Part shown: in pieces, positions 46,094 through 53,787 of the stretch | How the letters are laid out: every line of letters begins with the position of its first letter | Position numbering within the stretch: the first letter of the stretch is position 1 | Source of the DNA: Pontibacter ramchanderi | GTDB taxonomy: Bacteria; Bacteroidota; Bacteroidia; Cytophagales; Hymenobacteraceae | NCBI RefSeq assembly: GCF_002846395.1 | Contig: NZ_PJMU01000002.1 | Location: 434,001 to 498,000, forward strand | Length of the DNA: 64,000 nucleotides | Direction of reading: 5' to 3' | Translations under genes and position numbers: made by a program | The notes under the pieces: model-generated | What the model was told of the DNA's origin: nothing | Seen by the model: the letters and a program-made list of their open reading frames with translations, nothing else | Database searches by the model: none

Positions 46094-46480
46094 ATGGAAG
46101 TTATCAATACATCTGGTAGAAGAAAAACCTCGGTGGCTCGTATCTACATGACGGCCGGGCAAGGGAATATCACTATTAACGGTAAAGATATCAAGGCATA
46201 CTTCCCTGACGAAGTACTGCAAACTATTGTGAATCAGCCGTTTCAAACCTTAGAAGCTATTGGCAAGTACGATGTTACTGCTAATCTAAAAGGTGGTGGT
46301 GTAAGCGGCCAGGCTGAAGCACTTAGACTTGCTATCGCAAAAGCACTGGTAGTAGAAAACGCCGAGTCAAAATCTGCACTTCGCAAAGAAGGGTTCGTAA
46401 CCAGAGACCCTCGTATGGTGGAGCGTAAGAAGTTCGGTAAGCGCAAAGCGCGTCGTTCATTCCAGTTCAGTAAACGTTAA
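46094..46480 (+). CDS. rpsI: 30S ribosomal protein S9
   Basis: 128 residues; NTSGRRKTSVARIYMTAGQG opening, GGGVSGQAEALRLAIAKAL in the middle and the basic tail ending FSKR that reaches the decoding site. Conserved partner of rplM. Confidence 0.99.
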   Translation: MEVINTSGRRKTSVARIYMTAGQGNITINGKDIKAYFPDEVLQTIVNQPFQTLEAIGKYDVTANLKGGGVSGQAEALRLAIAKALVVENAESKSALRKEGFVTRDPRMVERKKFGKRKARRSFQFSKR

Positions 46481-46501
46481 TATTAAAGGTGTATCAACAA
46501 C

Positions 46502-47269
46502 ATGGCAAGTACTAATTATAAAGAATTACTTGAGGCAGGTGTTCACTTCGGTCACCTTACCCGCAAGTGGGATCCGAAAATGGCTCCGTACATCTTCATG
46601 GAGAAGAACGGAATCCACATTATTGACCTGAACAAGACGCTGGTTGCCCTTGACGAAGCTACTTCAGCTATCAAGAACATCGCCAAGTCTGGTCGCAAAA
46701 TCCTTTTCGTAGCTACCAAAAAGCAGGCCCAGGACATCGTTGCTGAAGAAGCAAAGCGCCTTAAAATGCCTTATGTAACTGACCGTTGGTTAGGTGGTAT
46801 GCTGACGAACTTCGCCACTGTGCGCAAGTCGCTTAAGAAAATGTCGACTATCGACAAGATGGTAAAAGACAACACAGCTTATGCAGCTATTGCAAAGCGT
46901 GAGCGTCTGATGCTGTCTCGTGAGCGTGAGAAACTGGAGCGTGTATTGGGCGGTATCGCCGACCTATCTCGCCTGCCAGCTGCTCTGTTCATCGTTGACG
47001 TGAAGCGCGAGCACATTGCCGTGAAGGAAGCACAGAAGTTGAACCTGCCTGTATTCGCAGTTTGCGATACGAACTCTAACCCAGAGACGGTTGACTTCCC
47101 AATCCCAGCAAACGACGACGCCTCTAAGTCTATCGCCCTGATCGTTTCGATCATTGGTAAGGCTATTGAAGAGGGTCTGTCTGAGCGTAAAGTAGACAAA
47201 GAAGAGACTGAGCGTAAGCGTTCTGAAGAAGAAGGCATCAAAGCCAAGCAGGAAGCTGACGAGCAATAA
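46502..47269 (+). CDS. rpsB: 30S ribosomal protein S2
   Basis: 255 residues; LLEAGVHFGHLTRKWDPKM, RKILFVATKKQAQDIV, RWLGGMLTNF and CDTNSNPETVDFPIPANDDA are family hallmarks. The acidic/basic C-terminal tail is typical of Bacteroidetes. Followed by a hairpin and a repeat-containing gap before tsf. Confidence 0.99.
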   Translation: MASTNYKELLEAGVHFGHLTRKWDPKMAPYIFMEKNGIHIIDLNKTLVALDEATSAIKNIAKSGRKILFVATKKQAQDIVAEEAKRLKMPYVTDRWLGGMLTNFATVRKSLKKMSTIDKMVKDNTAYAAIAKRERLMLSREREKLERVLGGIADLSRLPAALFIVDVKREHIAVKEAQKLNLPVFAVCDTNSNPETVDFPIPANDDASKSIALIVSIIGKAIEEGLSERKVDKEETERKRSEEEGIKAKQEADEQ

Positions 47270-47295
47270 TCTCTAATGCATAGTGCATTGTAAAT

Positions 47296-47338
47296 AAACT
47301 GAACATTGGGCTTTGCTGCTTCAATGTTCAGTTTGTTT
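47296..47338 (+). terminator. Hairpin after rpsB (terminator or attenuator)
   Basis: AAACTGAACATTG (47296-47308) pairs perfectly with CAATGTTCAGTTT (47322-47334), followed by a T-rich stretch. It sits between rpsB and tsf, so it may only partly stop transcription. Confidence 0.75.
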
Positions 47339-47365
47339 TAGGGCATAGGAGAGACAAAGGAAAAT

Positions 47366-47473
47366 TTGACAAAGGACAAAAGACTGTAAATAGCAGCCAA
47401 CCGTTCTGTTCTTTTCTGGAGAATCCCTTAAAAAGACTCTTAATTATTAATTCATAATTCTTAATTATAACAA
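47366..47473. repeat. Repeat-containing rpsB-tsf spacer
   Basis: GACAAAGGACAAAAGAC at 47368-47384 is identical to 41238-41254. The following AT-rich stretch (47440-47470) is made of TTAATTATTAATTCATAATTC-like words. No gene is visible. tsf may need its own promoter here; no clear TAnnTTTG box is seen. Confidence 0.65.
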
Positions 47474-47474
47474 G

Positions 47475-48308
47475 ATGGCTATTACAGCACAAGACGTTAA
47501 CAGACTTCGCCAGGAAACTGGTGCAGGTATGATGGATTGCAAAAAAGCACTTACAGAAGCCAACGGCGACTTCGAAGCTGCTAAAGATATTCTGCGTAAG
47601 CAAGGCCAGAAGATTGCCAGCAAGCGTGCTGACAACGCTACTTCTGAAGGTATTGTATTGACTCAGGTAAGCGACAACGGCGCTACTGGCGTAGTAGTAG
47701 CACTTGCTTGCGAAACTGAGCCGGTATCAAAAGTAGAAGACTTCAGAAACCTGGCGCAGTCCGTTCTGGACGCTGCTGTTTCTACTGGTGCTTCTTCTAA
47801 AGAAGAACTGTTGGCAACGCCACAGGCTGACGGCCGCTCGCTGCAGGACCACATCACAGACCTGATGGGTAAAATCGGTGAGAAGATCGACGTGGTTTCT
47901 TACGAGACTGTGAAGGCTGAGAAAGTGGTAGCTTACAACCACTCGAACGGTAAACTAGGTGTACTGGTAGGTATGAGCAATACTAACGGCACAGACGTAA
48001 CTGAAGTTGGTAAAGACATCGCGATGCAGATCGCTGCCATGAAGCCGATCGCGCTTGACAAAGACGGTGTTGACTCTGCTACTATCGAGCGTGAGATCGA
48101 GATCGGCAAAGAGCAGGCCCGTGCTGAAGGCAAGCCAGAGAACATGCTGGAGAAGATTGCGCAAGGTAAACTGAACAAGTTCTACAAAGAGAGCACGCTG
48201 TTGAACCAGGAGTTCGTAAAAGACTCTTCGCTGACTATCTCTCAACTGCTTGAGAAAACCAGCAAAGGTTTGACAGTAACGGAGTTCAAGCGTGTAGCTA
48301 TCGGCTAA
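47475..48308 (+). CDS. tsf: Elongation factor Ts
   Basis: 277 residues. Nucleotide exchange factor that reloads EF-Tu with GTP. VNRLRQETGAGMMDCKKALTEANGDFEAAKDILRKQGQ is the N-terminal UBA-like module; VVALACETEPVSKVEDF and a C-terminal core domain follow. Standard position downstream of rpsB, but with an unusually long spacer. A terminator follows the stop. Confidence 0.99.
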   Translation: MAITAQDVNRLRQETGAGMMDCKKALTEANGDFEAAKDILRKQGQKIASKRADNATSEGIVLTQVSDNGATGVVVALACETEPVSKVEDFRNLAQSVLDAAVSTGASSKEELLATPQADGRSLQDHITDLMGKIGEKIDVVSYETVKAEKVVAYNHSNGKLGVLVGMSNTNGTDVTEVGKDIAMQIAAMKPIALDKDGVDSATIEREIEIGKEQARAEGKPENMLEKIAQGKLNKFYKESTLLNQEFVKDSSLTISQLLEKTSKGLTVTEFKRVAIG

Positions 48309-48327
48309 TTCGCTTTGCAACCATATT

Positions 48328-48358
48328 AAAAAAGGCGCTGAGAGATCAGCGCCTTTTT
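48328..48358 (+). terminator. Terminator of tsf
   Basis: AAAAAGGCGCTGA (48329-48341) pairs with TCAGCGCCTTTTT (48346-48358). Confidence 0.92.
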
Positions 48359-48378
48359 CATTGGCCATAGTCTATACC

Positions 48379-48621
48379 TTAATTATTCCGTCTCACCGTA
48401 CTCACAAAAGCATCACGCATGTCCTGAAAACGATTCACAACAGCTTCGATGAACTCTTCATCCAACAGGGCCTTGGCGCCTTCGTCTCCCATCACTTCGG
48501 TTTCCTCTATCTTATAAATCTGCTCCAGGTTGGCTTTCTCCAGCTTTAGGATATACTTGCCGTTGTATGAATGCAGCGTAATTTTCACGTGCGGGTTAGG
48601 TATGTCGGCTACTACTCTCAT
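48379..48621 (-). CDS. Small conserved-looking hypothetical protein
   Basis: 80 residues, acidic, no signal peptide. N-terminal beta-strand pattern (HVKITLHSYNGKYILKLEKANLEQIYKI) then helices (DEEFIEAVVNRFQDMRDAF). ATG at 48621 is the first start. I do not recognise a function. Codon use is like its neighbours, and the tsf terminator lies just beyond its 3' end and may serve both. Confidence 0.75.
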   Translation of the reverse strand: MRVVADIPNPHVKITLHSYNGKYILKLEKANLEQIYKIEETEVMGDEGAKALLDEEFIEAVVNRFQDMRDAFVSTVRRNN

Positions 48622-48688
48622 AGGTTTATTTCTGGTTGTTTATATATGTTGCTATGCTAACGTAAATTCGGCCCTTAGGTGAACGCTC

Positions 48689-50509
48689 TTACCCGGCTGC
48701 ATCGGTGCGTTCCATCTCAATGCCCATGAGCTGCATCAGTTTACTGGCATTGAAGCTGCGGCAGATGCCCCTTTGCAAGGTATAGTCGAAGAGAATTTTA
48801 TCGCCCTCGATGGTGCTGTTGAAGCTGAAGTTCTCGACGCTGCCCGGAAGTTCCTGCTCCATCGCCCCAAGCTCCAGATCGTGTGTGGAGATAAGGCCAG
48901 AGGCGTTGCGGCGGTGCAGCTGCCGGATCAGGGCCATAGCCCCGGCGTGGCGGTCACGGGAGTTGGTGCCTTTGAGTATCTCGTCCAGCAGGTAGAACAC
49001 CGGCTCCTCCCCTTCTGTCATGTTGAGCAAAATACGGAGGCGCTTAAGCTCAGCGTAGAAAGATGAAGTATTCTCAGCGAGGTTATCGGCAGTGCGCATG
49101 GCCGTGTATACCTGCGCCGGAGCTACTTTCAGGCGGCGCGCGCATACGGCAGCTCCCATGAAGGCCAGCACCATGTTAATGCCCACCGTGCGCAGAAACG
49201 TCGTCTTGCCGGACATATTGGAGCCTGTGACCACAATCGTCTTGCCAGCACCTTTCATCTGAAAATCGTTGGCGATGCGCTCCACTGAAAATATTAGCGG
49301 ATGCGCCAGCTTTTCAGCATCCAACTCAAAAGGTATAGCGCTCAACTCAGGTATAGCAAAATGGGGCTGCGCATACTGAAACGCAGCCATACTAGCCAAC
49401 GCCTCAAATTCCGCCAATAAATCAAGCGAGGACTCTACTTGGTCCAGGTGGGCTGCTTTCCAGGCTTCCAGCCGATAGATCCACACAAAATCCCACATCA
49501 GGATCGTGTTCAGGAAAAAGCTCATCAGCGTGCTCAACCGCCACGAAAAATAGTCGATGATAGTGGCTACTTTGCCGATGGCGACGGAAGCGGGTGTGCT
49601 GCCTTTGTAAAGCTTCGTCCGGATCTCCTCTAACAGCGAAGCGTTGAAGGTATGGGGCTCAAGATGGCGCAGTTGATCTGTATAGCTTTGCATGGCCTCG
49701 TACATACCGATACTCTTTTCGTAATAATCGTCGCGTTGCTGTTGGAACTTAAGCCCCAGCAGATACTGAATAGCCAGAAAACCAACTGCAATGTACCCGG
49801 AGTAGCCATAAAACCAGGCCGCAATGGACGCCAAAGTCAATACGGGCAGCACAAATACCAGCAACTTTAACCAAGGGTATGTTTTATACAAACTCTGCTC
49901 GCGCAGCCAGTCAAAAAATTCCTGTGTATTTTCGTTGAGGTGCTTGTAATGCATCGGTTTCACGATAGCCTGCTGCAGCCACTCCTGCTGGTCGGGTTGC
50001 GTCAGTTCAGCCGCCGCCTCCTGCCTGCGCAGCACTTCCGTAGCAGGGGCCGCCTGCCGGAACCACTGGGCCAGCCGCAGCTTGCCAATGCTGGTGACAG
50101 CGCGGTTCATCAGCTGAAAGAGCGAGTCCGGACCAAATATGTCCAGATCGGAGGTATAGGGGTGCTGGTCGTCTTTAAAGGCGATGCCGTCGTCAAACTT
50201 ATGGAGCTTGCCCTGCAGCCGGTCGATCTCCTGCAAGTTGAGCTGGCCGAGCAACTGCAGCTGCTTATACCTGTAGTCGAGGCGGCTGTGCCAGCGCATG
50301 ACCAATATAAAGAGGACGTAAAACCCGACAATGCTGATGATGCCCGAGCTGGTGTTGCCGCTCCTGAAAAAGAGCCAGGCCGTGACAGCGCCCGCCAGGA
50401 ATACCACTACCCGCAACCACGACACTGACTTCGATTTACTGCCTGCTTTTTGTTCTTGCTCCTCATAGGCCGCAGCCCGTTGTCTGAATTCGTTTTCTCT
50501 GTTGTTCAC
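48689..50509 (-). CDS. Membrane-anchored MutS-family ATPase
   Basis: 606 residues, start GTG at 50509. Hydrophobic helices near residues 30-65 (VVFLAGAVTAWLFF, GFYVLFILVMRW) and a second pair near 210-255 predict membrane insertion. The C-terminal MutS ATPase domain is complete: Walker A VTGSNMSGKTTFLRTVG, the conserved AENTSSFYAELKRLR, Walker B FYLLDEILKGTNSRDR and STHDLELG. There is no mismatch-recognition domain I, so it is not MutS proper, nor is the Smr domain of MutS2 present. Such membrane MutS homologues occur in Bacteroidetes; their role is unknown. Confidence 0.9.
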   Translation of the reverse strand: MNNRENEFRQRAAAYEEQEQKAGSKSKSVSWLRVVVFLAGAVTAWLFFRSGNTSSGIISIVGFYVLFILVMRWHSRLDYRYKQLQLLGQLNLQEIDRLQGKLHKFDDGIAFKDDQHPYTSDLDIFGPDSLFQLMNRAVTSIGKLRLAQWFRQAAPATEVLRRQEAAAELTQPDQQEWLQQAIVKPMHYKHLNENTQEFFDWLREQSLYKTYPWLKLLVFVLPVLTLASIAAWFYGYSGYIAVGFLAIQYLLGLKFQQQRDDYYEKSIGMYEAMQSYTDQLRHLEPHTFNASLLEEIRTKLYKGSTPASVAIGKVATIIDYFSWRLSTLMSFFLNTILMWDFVWIYRLEAWKAAHLDQVESSLDLLAEFEALASMAAFQYAQPHFAIPELSAIPFELDAEKLAHPLIFSVERIANDFQMKGAGKTIVVTGSNMSGKTTFLRTVGINMVLAFMGAAVCARRLKVAPAQVYTAMRTADNLAENTSSFYAELKRLRILLNMTEGEEPVFYLLDEILKGTNSRDRHAGAMALIRQLHRRNASGLISTHDLELGAMEQELPGSVENFSFNSTIEGDKILFDYTLQRGICRSFNASKLMQLMGIEMERTDAAG

Positions 50510-50530
50510 GTATCGTTAATTCGTTTGCGG

Positions 50531-50956
50531 CTAGTCAATTGTAGCAATGCACTTCAACTCAATGGCAATGGGGGTCGGCAGTTTGTTTATCTCCACAGTA
50601 GTACGGCAAGGCTGGTTGTCTTTGAAATACTCGGCGTAGATGCGGTTATAGGTCGCAAAGTCGTCCTTCATGTTTGTCAGGTATACGGTCACGTCCACAA
50701 GGTTCGCCCAGCTCGAGCCGGCATCTTCCAATATGTAGCGCACATTCTGAAACACCGAGCGGCACTGCACTTCTATATCATACGATGTAATGTTGCCAGC
50801 TTCGTCCAGCTCCACCCCTGGTATCTTTTTAGTACCACGCTCCCGTGGCCCAACGCCGGACAGGAACAAAAGATTGCCTACACGGCGGGCATGCGGGTAT
50901 AGCCCCACCGGCTCCGGGGCTTTCGATGAATTGAGAAGCTCTTTGTCGTTTGTCAT
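50531..50956 (-). CDS. RidA-family deaminase (2-aminomuconate deaminase-like)
   Basis: 141 residues from the ATG at 50956. RidA fold with VGNLLFLSGVGPRERG, DIEVQCRSVFQNVRYILEDAGSSW, VDVTVYLTNMKDDFATYN and CRTTVEINKLP, the last keeping the catalytic Arg. The insert around KKIPGVELDEAGNITSYDIE resembles 2-aminomuconate deaminase of kynurenine breakdown more than general RidA; no other kynurenine genes are visible. Longer in-frame starts have no homologous content. The MutS gene starts 21 bases downstream, so they may be cotranscribed... in the order ridA then mutS-like. Confidence 0.88.
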   Translation of the reverse strand: MTNDKELLNSSKAPEPVGLYPHARRVGNLLFLSGVGPRERGTKKIPGVELDEAGNITSYDIEVQCRSVFQNVRYILEDAGSSWANLVDVTVYLTNMKDDFATYNRIYAEYFKDNQPCRTTVEINKLPTPIAIELKCIATID

Positions 50957-50959
50957 ACT

Positions 50960-50967
50960 CAAATATA
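50960..50967 (-). promoter_or_regulatory. Putative -7 box directly before RidA start
   Basis: TATATTTG on the minus strand ends three bases before the ATG, so transcription would start at the A of the start codon if normal spacing holds. Confidence 0.45.
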
Positions 50968-51021
50968 AAACATTCTGGCCAGCATTGTGCTGTGGCACCG
51001 CCATCCTGCAGGCCAATAATA

Positions 51022-51054
51022 GAAAAGCCGGCCTATTTCGCAGGCCGGCTTCTC
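51022..51054 (-). terminator. Terminator after surface-protein gene
   Basis: AAGCCGGCCT (51025-51034) pairs with AGGCCGGCTT (51042-51051); the minus strand continues with TTTTCTATT. Confidence 0.85.
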
Positions 51055-51115
51055 TCACCTTAAACAAACTCTATTATTCAACCCCTTCACGTGTAATATG
51101 TTTCAAATCAGGGAG

Positions 51116-52243
51116 TTATTTTGTAAACTTTACATCGTTGTACTTAGATGTGATGTTGATCGAGCCCTTGGGAGCAGCGCTTCCATACTTGCCTTTGTAC
51201 TCAGCAGAGGTATGGCCTTTTTCCATCGTCGTGAATTTTACCAGGTTACGGTCTACCTTAAAATCAGCGTACTGAACATTAACATTAAAGTCGAAGGCAG
51301 AGTCATCTTCAAAGTGCAGTTGGATAGGCGTAAACCCTCCATTTACCGAGATGTTCTTGAAGTTTTTCTTCACATTATCAACCTTGAAGGAGCTGTACTT
51401 CACATCCATTTCCAAGGCTTCGGATAGATTGCCAATCTTTAGATCGCTGTACTTAACCAGGCCGTTAACGCCATTCGTATTGCCCAGATTAAGGGTTGAG
51501 TATGCCAGATCCACATTACCTTTGTTTAGGTAGCCAATGGTGTTTGGAGTACTCTGGCAAAACGAGGCTTTAATCGAGTTAGAGGCATTGGCCAGATTGC
51601 CCGCTTTAAAGGCGCCGTAACGCACATGCAGGTCTACTTTGCCTTTCATGTCGGGCAGGTATACGTTGCCGAAGCTGTTCTTCACCATCAGGTTGTTATC
51701 GGCAGGCATGTTCACTGTGTAGTTGATCTCGAAGCTCTGATGGCCGCTCTTGGAGTTCATAGACCCCATTTCGGTCTTCACAGCAATGGTATTGCCGCTT
51801 CTGTTATCGACTACATTGATCTTATTCAGCATTTCCTGGGCTGTTTGCTCAGAGTTGGCCCGGCTAATGATGTCAACCTTCACCTGTATTTCGTTGCGGT
51901 TCCAGGTGTTCACGTGCACGTTGCCGAACTTATTGTCGATGCTCAGTACATCCGACTTGTTAACCTTGTAGGTCTTATCGAAAGTCTTGCGCCTCTCCGA
52001 CTTATAGGTATAGACTTCAGCCTCTTGTCTGCCCGGCTGATGCGGCGGCATTACAACAGGGGGCACCGGCGGAACTGGCGGTGCGGGTGGCAGTGTCTGC
52101 TGCGCATTAAGGGTGGGTGGCGCAGGCGGCGTTTGGCTTGGGCAAGGCTCTGGTGCATAAGGCTGCGCCGTGGCCAGGGCAGGTAGTATTACCAAAAGCG
52201 TGGCTATGTGGTAGCGCAATGATTTAAATAGTGGTAGTTTCAT
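51116..52243 (-). CDS. Exported beta-rich surface protein of the sigma cassette (DUF4097-like)
   Basis: 375 residues: signal peptide ending near ALATAQ, a Pro-rich linker (about 28-70), then repeated beta-strands with the pattern xIxNxFGNVHVxTW, VKNSFGNVYLPDMKG, LKYSDLKIGNL, KYSSFKVDNV, resembling the right-handed helical DUF4097/adhesin-like fold. The ATG overlaps the end of the anti-sigma gene by 20 bases, so it is the third gene of the sigma operon and probably either its effector or a co-regulator. Function unknown. Confidence 0.85.
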   Translation of the reverse strand: MKLPLFKSLRYHIATLLVILPALATAQPYAPEPCPSQTPPAPPTLNAQQTLPPAPPVPPVPPVVMPPHQPGRQEAEVYTYKSERRKTFDKTYKVNKSDVLSIDNKFGNVHVNTWNRNEIQVKVDIISRANSEQTAQEMLNKINVVDNRSGNTIAVKTEMGSMNSKSGHQSFEINYTVNMPADNNLMVKNSFGNVYLPDMKGKVDLHVRYGAFKAGNLANASNSIKASFCQSTPNTIGYLNKGNVDLAYSTLNLGNTNGVNGLVKYSDLKIGNLSEALEMDVKYSSFKVDNVKKNFKNISVNGGFTPIQLHFEDDSAFDFNVNVQYADFKVDRNLVKFTTMEKGHTSAEYKGKYGSAAPKGSINITSKYNDVKFTK

Positions 52244-52889
52244 TGTTCTTTGGTTCAGTAGTATCCTGTTCTTTTATAGCTTCTATTTTCTTGAGCACCT
52301 CCAACTGATGGTTCAGCACTTCGATCCGGATCTGCAGGTTCTGGATCATGGCCGCCATCACCTGGTCGGTGTTCGGCGTAGTTTGTAATTGATTCTTGAG
52401 TCGGGTATAGCTGCTGTCGAGGCGGGCCAGTTCGTTGTCAATTTGCCGGGTTTCGTCCAGGCCAAGCACTTTCAGGTCGTATTCGCTCAGCTCTTCACGC
52501 TTACTGTTGATCTGGCTGGTATAGTAGACCTCTACTTCGGCAAGCTCCGGTGCTACCTGGTAGACGGATGGCTGCCCAGCAGTTTCGGTGGCAACGGCCA
52601 GGGAATTTGTGGGTGTCGGGGCGTTCTGCTTCACCATCCAGAGCGTAATGCCACAGGCCAGCAAAAGCACAATGGTGGCGGCTACGCGCATGAACATGAA
52701 ATCGGCGGTGAAGTTGAGGCGCTCCCCAAAGTTAATGCTGATCACCTTCGCTTCCTTGCGAGGCTTCTCCTCCAGCGCCTTCTGCACTTTTAGCTCAGTA
52801 CAGATCTCCTGCCACAGTTCCGGTCTGGGCTCGAACATGTCGAAGTCCTCCCGGTTCTCGTTCACAAATTCCTTTAATCTATCTTTCAT
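52224..52889 (-). CDS. Putative membrane anti-sigma factor
   Basis: 221 residues from the ATG at 52889. Cytoplasmic N-terminus (MKDRLKEFVNENREDFDMFEPRPELWQEI) that would bind the sigma factor, one transmembrane helix near residues 70-88 (VAATIVLLLACGITLWMV), and a periplasmic coiled-coil-like part (LARLDSSYTRLKNQL ... LQIRIEVLNHQLEVLKKIEAI). No zinc (ZAS) motif is visible. The position right after an ECF sigma gene and the topology support the call; the family itself is not strongly recognised. Confidence 0.82.
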   Translation of the reverse strand: MKDRLKEFVNENREDFDMFEPRPELWQEICTELKVQKALEEKPRKEAKVISINFGERLNFTADFMFMRVAATIVLLLACGITLWMVKQNAPTPTNSLAVATETAGQPSVYQVAPELAEVEVYYTSQINSKREELSEYDLKVLGLDETRQIDNELARLDSSYTRLKNQLQTTPNTDQVMAAMIQNLQIRIEVLNHQLEVLKKIEAIKEQDTTEPKNNETTTI

Positions 52890-52916
52890 CTCTCTTCTCT
52901 TTATAGTCAACCACGG

Positions 52917-53474
52917 CTAGGCCATGGAATGTGTGTCTTTCATAATTTCCAGGAGCTTTTTGCGGGCCCTGCTGTACTGCGATTTCGAGGTAGACTCGCT
53001 TATACCCAGCACATCTCCTATTTCGGCATGGTCAAGTCCCTCCAACAGGTATAGGCTGAGCACCACCCTGTAACCGTCGGGCAGGCGCTGTATAGCGCGT
53101 CGAACCTGCTCTACCTGCCACTCTGCATCGTCGTCGTACTCCTCGTCGGGTATGTCCCCGGCAATGCGGTCCTCGAGTGGCACCAGTTCCGAGCGGCGCT
53201 TGCGCACGGCGTTTACCGAGGCATTGATCACGATCCGCTTTAGCCAGCTCCCGAATGAAGCTTCTGCTTTGTAAGAATGAAGGTTTTTGAAGGCGCTGAT
53301 AAAGGCTTCCTGCAACACGTCCTCGGACTCGGCATAATCGTTGGTGATGCGCATGCTCACGTTAAACATGGCTTTGGAGTATAACTTGTACAGCTCGTAC
53401 TGGGCACGGTTGTCCCCTTCCCTGCAGCGCTGCACGACCTTTGCGTTAACATCCTGAAAAGTGCCTTTTTCCAA
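52917..53474 (-). CDS. ECF RNA polymerase sigma factor
   Basis: 185 residues. Sigma region 2 (VVQRCREGDNRAQYELYKLYSKAMFNVSMRITNDYAESEDVLQEAFISAF, with the DVLQEAF core), an acidic linker (PDEEYDDDAEW) and region 4 (AIQRLPDGYRVVLSLYLLEGLDHAEIGDVLGISESTSKSQYSRARKKL). The start appears to be TTG at 53474, since no ATG precedes region 2. First gene of a sigma/anti-sigma/surface-protein operon; positive autoregulation is common for such operons. Confidence 0.95.
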   Translation of the reverse strand: MEKGTFQDVNAKVVQRCREGDNRAQYELYKLYSKAMFNVSMRITNDYAESEDVLQEAFISAFKNLHSYKAEASFGSWLKRIVINASVNAVRKRRSELVPLEDRIAGDIPDEEYDDDAEWQVEQVRRAIQRLPDGYRVVLSLYLLEGLDHAEIGDVLGISESTSKSQYSRARKKLLEIMKDTHSMA

Positions 53475-53787
53475 AATCGCCTTGTTTATCGTTCTATTTT
53501 CTCTGTTTGTCGACCTTACGCCTTATTTCATCTTAATTTTTGCCCTCCCTTCATTCTATCTGCACTAAAGACACAACCAATTGCGTTGGGTTGCATCAAG
53601 TTGCAAAATAATTTTAAAGAATTTTTCGTTGCTCGCCCATGTATGCTGTTGCTCTACTTATTACAGAGGTAGAGCCACAAAAAAAGCCAGCCCCAAATGG
53701 AGCTGGCTATACTTTTCAGGGTATACCTTCAGCTGTATACTTGCCTGGCTTACAGAGTTAAAAGGCGATGCCTTTGCAGCGGCCGGG
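53475..53787. other. Intergenic region with terminator of ALDH gene
   Basis: 313 bases without a convincing gene. AGCCAGC (53685-53691) and GCTGGCT (53702-53708) form a hairpin that on the minus strand runs into seven T, ending transcription of the aldehyde dehydrogenase gene. The left part should carry the promoter of the sigma operon; TTGC-rich words at 53581-53606 are the only notable signal. Confidence 0.65.
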
